Shown in pieces: positions 43,564 to 58,100 of a stretch of DNA of 64,000 nucleotides. The notes under the pieces are model-generated. The model saw only the letters and a list, made by a program, of their open reading frames with translations, made no database searches and was not told the DNA's origin. The position numbers and the translations under genes are program-made. This stretch comes from Atriophallophorus winterbourni (lineage: Eukaryota > Platyhelminthes > Trematoda > Plagiorchiida > Microphallidae). The number at the start of each line of letters is the position of its first letter. Position 1 is the stretch's first letter. The DNA lies in the NCBI GenBank assembly GCA_013407085.1, contig JACCGJ010012752.1, forward strand, positions 1 to 64,000, in the 5' to 3' direction.

Positions 43564-46087
43564 CTGCAATACGAAATGATAGGTTAACGTAATGGCATTC
43601 ACCTCATCGCAATCAATAATCAGTTTATCTGTGAACAAAGGCTCAGTTCAGATTATGTCAAGGTGAAATGTTGAATTTGAGAAGAGATGTAAGCATGAAA
43701 TATACTTTTAGCGTTGATTTCTTTCTGGAAATCTGACCAAGCGATAGGTTTCAGCTGGTTGGATTTGGTGATAGACTGTACCAGTTTGTACCCTTTTCAT
43801 AATTGGAAGTATTTGGAAATTCGGATTAAGGATCTTCCAACTATGGAAGCGCAACGAGGTTTCAAGTCTTCTATGCATGAAGTCTCAGTGGGATTGCAAC
43901 CAGATGTAATAGCTACTTTATGGCGTTATCTGCTATACACGACACAATTAGTACAGCTGCTGGGCCCATGCAACCACCCACACAGGTAGAATAGTAATTG
44001 TGTAAATTCAGAAGTTCGCTCGCATTTAGTTTATAGCGCTGACTTTTTATCTCAAATATACGACCATTGCAATATCAGTCCAATTCGTCTTGCGCTTCTT
44101 ACACGGATGATAGTTACTCCGACCTATTGAAATCTTTATCGATTTCACGGTGTGCTTGAAGTTTGCGCGGCTAATTTGTTGGGTAGCGGATTTATTGGTG
44201 TAACTGTTGTTGTTGTTTACCTGTGGCTGGTGTCGTCCCTAAAGCTACTTCACAAGCGCACCATGACCTCAAGCTCCACCACCTTTCACGTGACCAAACA
44301 GGCCGATTCGGGAGGAATAATCTCCCCCACGGGGTTCAGTGGTACTCGTGTGTCACCCATACGAACGCAGTGAGTCTCCTACTGCATGGCAGTCGTGATT
44401 TGATAGGAAAATGGCGGTTTGCGTAAGCTCCCCCAAAAATACCCCAGATTTATTGCCTTTTGTCCGAGCCTTCAATACAGCCTGGTAACGGAAGTTAAGA
44501 ATTTGGTATGTTTTGTTTTGGAGTTTTATTCAGCAAAATACTTTAGGGCGTCAACGTTTCTCATTTGCCCTACCTTCTGCCTTTAAAAGCGGTTCGCGAA
44601 ATCGACCCTTGCCGGTTAGCAGCTAGACTTGTTTGTACAATGGTTGTTTGAGACGCTCATCTGGTAGAAATTATCGCATACGACGTGTGCTATCAGTTCC
44701 CAGTAACGATTGATTGTGGTAATGGCGCACGAATGAAGGCCAGTTTTTCGCGATTCGCTCACATACCCAGCGAAAGAAACGTTTGGTTGCAATAATCATC
44801 AATCAGTATTTTAAAATGTGACGTATCTTGTTTTTGAATTTGAATATTTTCCTTTTGTACACAGCTAGTTAGTTCTCCTGGTACGAAAATCTTCAAAATA
44901 ATTTCCCAAGATTAAACAATGAAACACGAATTCATTCTCATGAAGCGAGTGTGTACACGCGTGAGGTTGTTCTGGATTCCGTTATCGGTTCAGCTCTCAT
45001 TTTGTCTTCTAACTATTTCACAAAAGTCCGGTTCTAGATTCAGGTCTCCTGTCATAATCTACAGATGGCAAACTGAGTCGCGTTTGGCATTCGTACCATT
45101 AAGACCTACCCGTGTCGTTCCATTTATCGGACTACCAATTATCGTACCTAAAATCTCGATTGTGGGGTTGTTTGTGCCTTTAAAATGCCATACAGAAGCG
45201 TCATCGATCGCGAGTTACATATAATCCGACTAAATTTCATCATAATCCGATCTATTGTTATGTGATGGGTTCGTTTTATTTGATGAATGTTTCTCTTTAC
45301 TAATGAAACTTTATTAGTGTGGTTTGTGCACTTTATGCAGGCCTTTTCGTCTGCGATCGATAGGCTCTGGAGTATTACCGAACTATGCACATCTATAGAT
45401 TGTGTGGCAGCGTGTATCCTACTTAACCTAAAACTCTTAGATTTTGGATCGATCTTTTAGAAAGGTAGTTTGGTTCTGTATGTATTAGTTCATGATTACG
45501 TTGTTTGTCTGTTTACGTAACACGTGACCCTTGGCACGGGTTTCTTAAGCATCCAATCAATAAGGTAATGCTGTCTCACCGTGTTAGAATCGATCAATTC
45601 ATGCTCCGTATCGGCGCTTCGTAAATCCGCTTTTGTGATCAACAGAACGATCGGTCGGTCTTTCAAATGCGCTGATTTCAATTCCTCCATCCATTTGGTC
45701 TTGACATGATCTAACGATTCCCGGTTGTTTAGTGCTGCGCACAATAGAATTGCTTCGGAGTTTGTCAATGTAGCTGTCCTCGCTCTTCGATCTTCGTCTT
45801 GACCTGCAAGATAAACGGATAATTGCGTCTCATTGATATTCGAATCTTTATGCTCTGGATCTGAAAAAAACAAAGATATAAAACAAAGTGATCACTCATA
45901 CTCAAACAGAAATTGAGCACGTTTAGCTGCTTACTTGCCTTTGCGCGACCATCCGCCTATTACGCGGCCTCATTAATTTGTATGTATGGCGCAAAGTAAC
46001 ATACCGTGCATCACTAAGCGTCCATTCCAGTCTGTTCCACTTATTCACAGTCAGGTGCAACCAGCTGTGTGCTAAGTTGTTGTCGGG

Positions 46088-46129
<42 letters not shown>

Positions 46130-49100
46130 CCAGCCCAATACGAGTCGTCACGCCGGAAGTATATAATCTTGATTTTACGTCGCGAGGTTGACCATCTCTA
46201 TCTAATCACCCGATTTCATCCCTCGCTTTACTAATGAAAGCATTTTTTCTGGTTTCAGAAGAGCCATGCGTGAGGACCCATGGCTGAACTTGGTTCTCAA
46301 AGTGTCTTTTTAACGCGTGCCATAAATGAGGCTTTGCACTCCTGGGACCGTGTCCTCTGCCACTTTCAGTATCGACAGCCATCGTGCCTGGTAGATGATT
46401 TCCGCCTGATCATTTCGGGGCAAGCCCTAATTGTTTTGCGGTGATTAGGCACTACACGGGCTTCGTTGTGGCACCATGGTTACTACGGATATTGCGGTAC
46501 TCGAGTGGCTTAATCACAGAGCAGTCTGTTATCCGGCTCTATGAAAACTGTCAGTCTAGAGTCGGTATACATGCTTGAGCGTGCATGAAACCAGCGTTTA
46601 TGATACTCGCCTGCTTGGTGTATACTCGTCAAATTATCGAATCCCGTTAAAGTTTTGTCGAGCTATGCACCGCGTGATCAATCATTGCCACTAAAACTAC
46701 CACATTATTTCTCAAATTATAGTTTCATATTTCCCTCTAGCATCAGAAATTGTGAACACAAAATAAACTAAATTTAGATTCTCACTGATAACTCCGTGTT
46801 AGCACCGGCATTTTGCCGGTGCACAGTTTTTCATTTGTATATTCCACGCCTTTGATTGTACTGATAGATGCAACCTGAAGTGATGCTGATGTGACATGTC
46901 TCATGTCATCGTGGAAAAGTTCATACGCTTCGTGATGCAGAAACATCTGTCAATGGCTTTGAAGCTTCAAGATGTAATTTTCTGATCAGGAATTACATTG
47001 ACAATGCACAGTTCATCGTCTATCATGCATTCTCATTACAAAATTGAAACAAGACATTTCGAATTCGGTTTTGATTACTGTCATTGTGATTTAAATAATT
47101 GTTCTTTATATTTTGGCACGTTTCGTTTTTAATTTTGGATATTGTATTTACCAGTCACTACTACCGCTCACATTGAAGGCATTGTGTAAAGCGTCGTCTG
47201 CAAGCTGGCGAGGAGCAGATACAGCTCTTGGCTGCTGATCGCAGATCACGCCGCCAGCGTGCAACTGACGCCCTACAACCGAGTTCTGACTATGGTTGCA
47301 AGCGCTGCGGGAGAAATTGTTCCTCGCGAATCGGACTGTTTAGTTATTGACAAAGCTGTAGAACATGAAAATTCATGCGGGTGGGATGTACATACATGGT
47401 CGACACCGACCGAAGGAGGCCAACAACAACAACTATCGCGACCACTAATTGGACTGCGTATCCATGTTTGCACATTTTTTAATCACACAGTTTTCACAAT
47501 TTTAATGGCCCAAAAAGCAAATACTTTACAGTAACCATAGATTAAAAATATAGAGAATTCATAAAAACAACACAAATGTTTTAGCAATATGGAAAGTCAG
47601 CATTCAGTATTCAGATACGAGGTTGGATTTGGTCAACATAATGACCGGTTTCGTACTATTTGACCTCATCAGGTATGCACAGTAATATCTGAAAAGGTTA
47701 CATATAAACGAACTTTGATGTCAATGTCTGATGAGCCTGAAACGGCAAACCTGTTCAATCACGTGCCCAGATATATAGATGGGTGAAATCTACGGGTGTG
47801 AACAAAAAATGCACGTTTGCATGCGGTCCCATCCACACACACACACACGTCACGACCGGCTTCGCGCTATTTGTGCTAATCAGGTAGGTTCTGAATCCGC
47901 ATGACTTGCTACTATTTACAATGGTAAACAAGTCGATCGTTTAAGCCACTACCAACCTGTTTGATCTCATGTGTTTTACCGCATGCAGATGGGGTTAAAC
48001 CCATGTTCAAGAACAGAAATGCTCATTTGAATTCATTTCAATCACACACACTCCGCTGTCGGTTTCATGCTGTTTGAAATTATCAGGTAGATATAGTAAA
48101 CGTTCAGTCCTTGCGTACGATTCATTGGATTTTCATGTGTATCCAAGGCATCATATGCTATTTTTGAATCTTCATTCTTGAACCTTGTTCCATATGTAAT
48201 CAGTAGATTTGCCGTTACGCATGGGGTTTTCCTCACTTCTTCCATATTTTTTTTAACTTGTTCGCGTTTATTTTATCAATAAAATTACCACAGCTAAGTG
48301 ACTAGTTAATAGCTCTTGCTTATGACAAAATTTAAACCCACTGGCCGCGCCCATGTTCTATTGATTCTTCGCTTGTCTGGATGCGCAATCGGGTATTTGC
48401 TGTTTCCCTAAATACAACGTTTTAAAACGCAAAATGATTTGTTTTGTTATATACCCATATTCGGAATAAAGTTATACGTTTGTAGCTCGGTGAATGGATG
48501 ATGTTTGATTCGTATTCGCCAAACTGGGGTGATGTCACAATCGTCGTCATAAAGACAGCATTACGTCGATCACAGTCTCATCAAGAGACAGCTATCATAT
48601 AATCCTGACGGAATCATGACTGTAGAGATAATATTCTAACCAACGAACTTCATTGCAGGAGGTAACCCGCTGTGCGTATCAAGTCACACAAACCAAAACG
48701 CATAAACGTAAATGGACCGATTTTCAGTATTAAATAGATCACATAACTTAACATACTCGGTGTCGACTGTGATACGAGTTCACTAGTGTGTATTTTCAAT
48801 TCCTCTAAATTTCATTAGCCCCTCGTCTGTTTTCTAACAGCGCATTCTGACTGATGTGATGCTTACATACTCTAAATCATACATTACAACATTTATTTAA
48901 CTTCAGTGAGTCACGACATTACAAATTACCTATTCTAGTATTATCTATCGTCAATATTTTTATTATTATATATATATATGTTTCCTTTGGAATGCGCTGC
49001 CCGAAACTATTGTCGCTCCTCCGAGTGCCGAAATTCGGACATGTTTTTTTCAGCGAAATATTGGATGAAAGCGAAGAAATTTCTTTTCGGTATTTCTCAC

Positions 49101-52100
49101 CAAGCTTTACAACACAAGCATTACGATTTGACTGCATCTGCGTACTAACTCGGGCTAGGTATTCAACTGAGCTATACGTGATTTTAACTCCGCGGATGAT
49201 GGTCCCAAACCAGGCTGCAAAAGGATGAGGGTTGAGCGTGAGGCTAGCTATCCCAAATTGTGAAAAATCTTCTAGCTACAGGAATGTCAACAAGAACCCT
49301 AACAAACAACACTGACCGCAGAGAAGATGGACCCCCAGTTGGAAGGTTTATGATGTCGGGCTGTGAAAGCCAGATTCGTCTGGAAGCCGTCAGGCCAATG
49401 ACTATCTTCTCCACCAGAACCACCACTACCATCGCCACATGGATCGCAACCCTGTGTATCATTCTAGAAGAGTCCCTGGAGTGGAACTCGTCTCTTTACG
49501 TCAACTTCATCTACTATGAGAAGGCGTTTTACAGTGTCGACAGACTGACCCTTCGGAGAATACTGAGACTACGGAATGCCAGAAGCGATCACTAGCATCA
49601 TCAGGAAGTCATTTGAAAGGATGACCTGCAGAATAGTGCATGGTAGACAACTCAGTGATAATTTCGAAGTGAGTACCGGAGTGAGGCAAGGCTGCTTACT
49701 CTCCCCGTTCCTGTCCCTGCTGGCCATAGACTGGATCATGAATATATCGACAGACCAGAAGTGGAACGTCATCCAGTGGACACTTTGGAAACAGTTGGAC
49801 GGCCTCGACTTCGCTGAAGATCTGGTTCTTCTCTCCCACACCCAACAACTGATGCTAGAAAAGACTAGCATCGTTGCGGTTAGCTCATCTAGACTGGGTC
49901 TCAACATCAACAGAGGGAAGAGCGAGGTGTTCAAGAATAACATATCCAACACGACACCAATCATAGTCCTAGGCGATGCGCCGAAAGTGTTGGACAGTTT
50001 CACCTATCTCGGCAGCATCCTGGACAAGCTTGGAGGAACAGATGCAGACGTCAGAACCCGCATCGGTAAAGCACGAGCAGCCTTCCATCAGCTGTAGAAC
50101 ATCTGGAGATCTAACGAGATCAGCATTACCATCAACATTAGGCTCTTCAACACCTTAGTAAAACCCATACTTCTCTACGGAGCAGAGATTTGGAGAACCA
50201 CATTCACCATCATGAAGAAAATCGAGGTCTTCATCAACACCTGCCTCAGGAAGATCCTAAAGTTCCACTGGCCCGACAAGATGAGCAACGATAACTGTGG
50301 CAACGAACGAAAAACCAGCCTGTTGACAAAAACATCCTTCAGAAACGCAAACCTGCATCAAACATCACCAGAAAATCCCTCATCTGGATCCCAAAGGAAA
50401 GAGGAAGTGAGGGCGCCTTAGAAATACCTGGCGCTGAGACCTGGATGCAGACGCCAAGCAGGTGGGAAAGACGCGGGGACAGCTGCAGAGGCTCGGTCAG
50501 AATCGTGATGCCTGGAGAGAGCTGGTTGGCGGCCTATGTCCCAGACGGGACCAAAACGGAATTAGTAAGTAGTATCCACTCAGAAGCTCTAAAGGCAGAC
50601 GCGACAGCGGCAGCGGAGATGCTACACCCCTTCCTGGTGAAGTTATGGGAACAGGAGAGAGTTCCGGCTGACTGGAAGCTCGGGCATTTGGTAAAGCTCC
50701 CCAAGAAAGGCGACCTTTCCCAATGCGGCAACTGGCGAGGAATCATGTTGCTGTCCATCCCCAGCAAAGTACTGACCAGAATCATCTTGGAGAGATTGAA
50801 AGAGGCGTTAGACAAGAAACTTAGAACAGAACAGGCGGGGTTTAGACAAGATAGGTCATGCATAGATCATATCGCCACTCTGCGTATTATCATCGAGCAA
50901 TCCATCGAATGGCAGTCTCCTTTGTACGCGATCTTCGTCGACTTCGAAAAAGCGTTTGACAGCGTCGACAGGGAGACAATATGGAAGCTAATGCAACACT
51001 ACGGAATCCCGCAAAAGCTGATAAACATCATCCAACAGCTCTATGAGGACTCATCATGCCAGATCATCCACAACGGAAAGCTGACAGACCCCTTCCCAGT
51101 GAAGACTGGAGTGAGGCAAGGTTGCATGCTCTCGCCGATAATTTTCTTGATCGTCATAGACTGGATTATGAGAAGAACCACAGAGGGCAGCAACACCGGC
51201 ATCCAGTGGACCCCCACCAAACATCTCGAAGACCTTGACTTTGCGGATGACATCGGCCTCCTGTCTCACAAGCAACAGCATGCACAGTCTAAGCTAACGC
51301 GCCTAGCAGAAGAGGCAGAGAAGACGGGCCTGAAAATCAACATAAAGAAAACCGAGGTGATGCGATTGAACAACCAACTACAGCAGCCACTGCATCTACA
51401 GGGGAAAGACGTGGTGGAGACTGACCGCTTTGTTTACCTTGGAAGCGTGGTCAACATTGATGGTGGCACAGAAGACGACGTCAAGAGCCGAATCAGCAAA
51501 GCAAGGGTAGCGTTCAACACCCTGCGCCCCATCTGGAAATCTAAGGCCTTGTCCCAGCGCAGCAAAGTCCGCATCTTTAACACCAACGTAAAAGCAGTCC
51601 TCCTCTACGGGTCCGAAACATGGCGGGTTACCCACAACATCACCAACAAGATACAAACATTTGTCAACAAGTGCTTGCGCCACATTCTTAACATCAGGTG
51701 GCCTGAGAAGATTTCAAACACAGACCTATGGCGTAGAACCAACCAGAACCCCGTTGATCAGGACATCAAGAAAAGAAAATGGGGGTGGATAGGTCACACA
51801 CTCCGCAAACCAGCTGATAACGTCACTAGGCAAGCACTAGACTGGAATCCACAAGGTAAAAGGAAAGTGGGACGACCCAAGCAATCGTGGAGAAGATCAG
51901 TCGTGAGTGAAGCGAAGGATGCCGGAATGACATGGACTCAGCTGAGGATAGCAGCCCAGGACAGAGTTCGCTGGCGTGGCGTTGTTGCAGCCCTATGCTC
52001 CAACAGGAGTTCACAGGAATAAGTCAAGTAAGTCAAGTCATACTTGATGTTGAGATATTTCTTTTTCTGAACGATTGCTTACTATGCTATGGTAATGTGA

Positions 52101-55100
52101 AGCTATGTGCTTTTTGTCACCATAATATTCTTGAATCTTGTAGTGCCGATCGATTCACTACAATGTTAAGTATGGGGTTTCGAGCGATTCTCCAACCCGT
52201 CGTGTTTTTCTCAAAGTGATAATTTCCAACTAATCCCTATGCGGTTTGTTTTGTTGGTTCTACGATACATTGACAAACTGTTCTGGACAGAGGCACGTGG
52301 CTTTACATTTTCTTTTTTTCCTCGTAACATCTCGATTCTGAAATGATCAAGCCGTGACTAACGACTACTCTTCACCCGAATTGATCTCCTGATTCACCCG
52401 ACATTAACATTTATTGTCAAGCACCGAACTAATGCTAGTCACCTTTGACCTTCTGGCTTTTTTAAACGAGTATCAAATGAAAGTAATGTGTTGCTCACAT
52501 CCCCCGAAATTACACTCCACAAATTAATCAAATTAATTGTATTGCGTTGCTCTCTTCCCGCACTTATCTCCATAACCAGTTTCCGACTATTTGACGTCAT
52601 AAGATGGATACAGTAAGATAAGTTTAAGTGAGTCACGAATGAATGATGAACTGGTAAACAGAGTATCAAATTAAGTTAGAATTTCAAGTCACTGTTAATT
52701 GGGGCTCATGTAATGAACCGCAGGGTTCAGATACAGAATTAAAAAAAGATTTCTCATCAAGCGCTTGACGATCAATATATGGTATTGCTCACAAACACAC
52801 ACTGTACTTACACACTGCGCCCGGTTTCTGTTTTTTTGGTCACAAGGTGGAGACACTAAGACTAGTTTGGGTGATAATTGAAACAGTGGCGAAGTAGTAA
52901 ACAAAGTTAAACGTTTAAGCCACTCAAGACGTTTATCAACGACTTATGTAGAATGTTGCTCACATTCTCCCCACTTACACACAACAACCGGTTTCTTGCT
53001 GTTTGCCGTATGGAATACTTTTACCGCAAGCGGTTATAAACGGTTTCGGAGAAAATAATTTAACTGAGAAATTTTTCCAGTTATTCACTAAGGCCACTCA
53101 ACAGTTTAATAACTTACCAATAAAAGCTCCGCGCTTACTAACCTTTATAAATTTGCTATTAATCCATAAACTATGCTTCCGTGTAACAGTGCTCACTTGT
53201 TGGGCATTGGAGTAAGAGTGTTTTTCGTGAGCACCGTATGGTCACCCGATCGCATTAAACACACAACAATGTATAGGATGTGTATGTTCAACCAATTTCT
53301 TGTTTAGCTTTAACGATTCACGCGCTGAAACGTGACCCATTTCCCATCCATTTGTCGAAACTTTCCCTCAACACGCCAGCGCGGCACATGTTTCGACCAA
53401 TCGTAACTTTTGGGCTAGCATATCGATTGCATAATTTACCATTTGCTGGGGTACTGTGATAAAAGTTACACTTTACCTGTGTTGTTGTTGACCTCCTTCG
53501 GTCGATGTCAACCATAGATTTACATGACCATCGCATAATTTTTTCATGTTTCTCAGCTTTTCGAATGACTAATCAGTCCGATTCTGGAAGAACAATCTCT
53601 CCCGCAGCGCTCGCAACGATAGGCACTACTCGGTCGATCGGCGTCAGGTGCGCGCCGTTTACGGGATAAATTGATAGACAACAAGAATCCGTAATTGGAT
53701 GCATGAAACTTGCCATCAAACAGCGAAACGTTCATGTACCACTCGCTTAATCGATCGGAATGGAAGTATAAAATTCCAGTCTATAAATCGGACATCATCG
53801 ATCAAGATGCTGGTGACAAAAGTGTCTAACTATTTGTGATTTTCCGTTCATTGTTGTTTATTCGCTTATTAGGATCCCAAGTCGTGATTTCACTTAACTT
53901 CAGTATCTACTCTGTTCCCTTCTTCAGTCCAAAAGGTTATCACGTGCCTTTTACATGCCTTGGTCTCACTGGACAGATTGTAGTTAAAAGCTCTATTGAT
54001 CTTGCGACAATAAACGCAATCGGTAACTCCGCTGGTCCGAATAAGCATATTTACGTGTCGCTTATTCTCGCAGAGTTTGAGTTAGCGTATGCCTTACCTC
54101 CTTGAATTACCTTTGTTGACGTTCTATACTTATTACGGTTTGTTTAGAAACTTGAATCTTGCGTCGTAGAAAACCCACATATTGGACAGCGATCGTGCTT
54201 GTATTGATCAATGAGAGCTGAACCACTTGATTTCAGCTCCAAAGGTATTCCAAAAGCCAAACTCATTTGGTCGTGAAACGGTGTTTTTTCAACCGAAGTA
54301 ACGAATTTGTCTACTTGCTGGTTCCACAATAATAGTAAATGCACTTGTCTAACAACAACCAACCTTTACAATGTGCGGTTAAGCATTTTGACGATTGCCT
54401 CATACGATGACGCATTGGAAGCTTATTCAGTGCTGTTTAGGAATAAAAACCGTTCAGTACCATTCAAGGTTATATGCGATCAACACTGTTTGTTTTAATG
54501 TAGTTATTTAGGCTATGTATTTTAGGTTAAATTCGCATGGTTGAGAGCCATTTTCTACGACGTCACAGAATCCATGGATTCAAGGATTTATGTTTAAAAA
54601 AGTTAATACTTCACAACACCACAGGATTACGGTATGAATAAAAACAATACAATACAAATACAATAGTATGTCGACACATTTATGTTAAAACGCCTGACCG
54701 TGAGCTTAGGCGACGCTTTTGAAGTACAAAGGTGCTTGCAGACAATTTGAAAAGAACGGTCCGGGATATTTTACCATGGTCTTCACGCTATCTGAAATCA
54801 CGGTGGATAGTACTTACGCTTAGGCGGTCAGCTTCGCTCCATACACTGCGTGTGTGGTTCAACTTATTCTCTCATGCAATAAGGCAGTGAATACCAATCT
54901 GCACATATTTGTGGATTATTTTTAATTGTCCCAAACAGTGGCTTTTAAGAAATAGTGGTTAATTGTAGCATTTAAAACGAGATATGTGAGTTGCTGTGTT
55001 GATCAAATCTGACATTGTTCAATATTACTGGCGCCAAGAAATTAATCCACAACCTCGGGTGTAGGGAAATCGATGCTATTTTTTTTACGTCAGTCATGAA

Positions 55101-58100
55101 TGCATCAGGTATCAGACTAGTAAACTTTGCTTTCAGCTGCTCTGACATGGAACAGGTTTTCATCTGTTCGTGGTCATTGTAAGTTTGGTGAATATTTTCG
55201 TGCTGGCAACGCAAAGGATTTACAATGGAACAATTGATGAATCGTGGGTAGAACGTGCCACTGTAATTTTGCATTGCTAATGACATTCCGGGTTTTAGTT
55301 AGCTTCGACTCGGTATGTTAGTTTCAGGAGACAGATGAATTTGTGTCACATTTTGTGCGAGCCTGTGATGCTGTGAGTAACATGTTATCACAGTACAACA
55401 TTATAGTAATATCTAACTGATGCTTATCCTTATATAGTTTTGTTTGGAATGTGCTATTTCAATATCATGAGACATCCCCGATTTTGTTTGTGCTCTCATC
55501 ACAGTCTAACATTGTTCGTGCGTGATTAATGATTCGCATCAAAACCAACATCCGAATTTACCATGTGGTACATGTATGATCTTATCAAGAAGAGCTACGT
55601 TTTCTTTTGTGGTTGGAGATAAATTTGCATCATGGGTATCAGTCAGTGTTGACCGTGAAATTATTGCACGTACGAAATGAATTCAAATAATTTCGGTTCT
55701 GTTAATACCAATAATACAAACCTCGCACAGCTAGGTCAATTAAGGTCTATCCCATTTTAGAAGATGATGAAATAATGAAACAAAAAAATAATCTGACATA
55801 TTAAAGCACTTTGTGGTCGCGTTTCGAGTACAGCAATTCCGTTGACTTTAAGATATTTCAACTCGATTTTATTGACAGCCAATATTCTTACGTCTCGGAT
55901 GGTTAGGACATCATCAGGAAATCTGGGAAGCATTGACTGGCCGTTTTTTAAAGCTGGTCTTATTTCCTAGCATACAGTTTGCCTTTCGTTCGGCTTCCGA
56001 TCCCCATAGAATAAGTAATGATTAAGACTACAATCCATACATCCATGGTCAATATCGACTGAAGGAAGCCAATAACAGTACTACCATACCTAAGTGGCTT
56101 TAACTAAAAGTTACTCACACAAATACAGTAAAATTCCGTTCCGACCCCTCGAATGTACGGAGTCTACTAATCAGTCATCCAAGTTTACATTCTATTTGCG
56201 TATTTGCATGAAATTATTCACTTTACTTGCTGTACTCCAACACTAATTTAACATATTAGAACTTGCCCTAAATGGATGTCTCATCGAAACAAATAGCATT
56301 CGTGTGTACATCATTACTTGGATATTCGTATAAAAACGTCCTATTAATTGATTGCCAAGGTCAACATTACATAGAATGTTATCGCGGTAAATGGAATCAG
56401 AAATGCAGAAGAATATGGTTATCTGTATCCGCATAAATGATTCTTGAACAAAATTACGTGAATCGCAACTAATTTGTATGCAACACTGAAAAATTTACCG
56501 TTCGGTTCAAACTGTTCGCATACAATTGAGAGTGTGAGATTCTCGCTCGTCGCATCGTGCACACAATCTTATCGTATTTTCGACATTTTCGCTCCTTATC
56601 GATCGATTGCTGTTGGTGAGTGCACACTCAGATTATTTGGGTGAAACAACGATTCTCGGTGCCAAATATGTAGTAAATATCATTCAAAAACAAAAAAAAA
56701 TTGACAGAAATTGTTGTGAAAAGAATTTTGCAAATCTACGTGCTGCTTCACCGACAGTACTTTGTTTGTTTTGCAACATTTTGTTCACTGGTTTATCTGC
56801 GCTAACCTGATTACTTTGAATAAATTCTTTACCTACGTTTACTTTCATTGTTAGATCAGTATTGTTTTGATGTTCGTCGTGCCATTATATTTGGCAAACA
56901 ATATGTCTTCATCAAGATATTTGAACATATTTTGCACTGATCTGGAATGCATAGTCATGAAAAGAAACGTTGCAAAATTTTACCAACAAATGCTCTGAAT
57001 GATTCACTGTTAACTTCCGTTTAATGAGTTAGTTTACATATTTTGAATAAATTGAGCTTCTCTTTTTAAGAACGGTTCCCTTTTCAAGAATTTAGAGTGT
57101 ATTTGCGGTGTGTATTTTTGTCTAACACTGAGGTCATGCAACTTTGGTTAAATTTGAAAACACCAAGGGCTGTCACAAAAATAGAAAATTTTGACTTTCG
57201 TTTGGGTTTGGTGTAAAAATCGGCCATACTACTAAATGCATACTTCAACCATCATTGAGGATTACTCAATGTTATCTAGAACTACCGCGTGTGTATGCGC
57301 GTCTGGAGCAGGGCTTTGGTTGTGATTACACTATATGAATTAGGTATCATATTCTAGACTTAGATCGCTTCAGTGCCATTCCAAAACGGGTTTAATTCGA
57401 GTTACTATCATTTTGATGTCAATCTCACGGTGAGAAGTTCTTTCTAATTATAATTTGTTACTCAAATAGTGGAATATCGTGGCGTTTGTTTGCAACTGAA
57501 TCCATGTCCGGTGATCATTTCTTGAAAATAATCTAAAATACATGGTAGTAGTTTGATGAATAAAATTGAGATGACGCAATCCCAGTAAAACTGTCCTTTT
57601 AATCAGATCTTTATCAGCTGTGGAGTTCCATACAACGCAGCCCTGTATAGCTTCACTTCATAACTACAGAAGCATGTAGCATGTGAACTCGTCCGCTTCT
57701 CATAAAATAAATGTGGCAAGTGCGCGAGAAATCCAAGACTAGATACGTGATTTCGATGCAGTGTTGGGATAAATTGTGTTAAAAATGATGCTAAGAGGTA
57801 GTTGAGCTACTCAAGTGTAATTCCAATTATACTTTAACTACGTGTTGTGTTAAATTAAAACAATCAGTTACACTGCAAAACGAACATTGATTAGGCAATT
57901 TATGTCAGTACGTCTTATTGCCAAACCAAAGGTTATTTTCGGAACCACTTTATGTAAATAAAACGGTCGCCTAAGACGGTCGCATGATGTTGTTCCGCAT
58001 ATTTCTCATATACAAATTCGAACATCAATCATTATGCTTAATTTTTTGTCTGGTGGTGCGGTCACATTATCCAAATCCACTTATTCTCTATCTTTACCAT

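Noticed and set aside
45517..45579. Alternative donor at 45516 adding 21 residues to GTPase exon 2
   Set aside because: In phase, but it would insert non-homologous residues ahead of the G5 region; GTGAGA at 45579 is the better donor and gives 182 residues.
54144..54362. Minus-strand frame ending in a Cys-Pro-Ile-Cys segment
   Set aside because: One Cys pair only, no matching His or Cys pair, and no clear exon borders.
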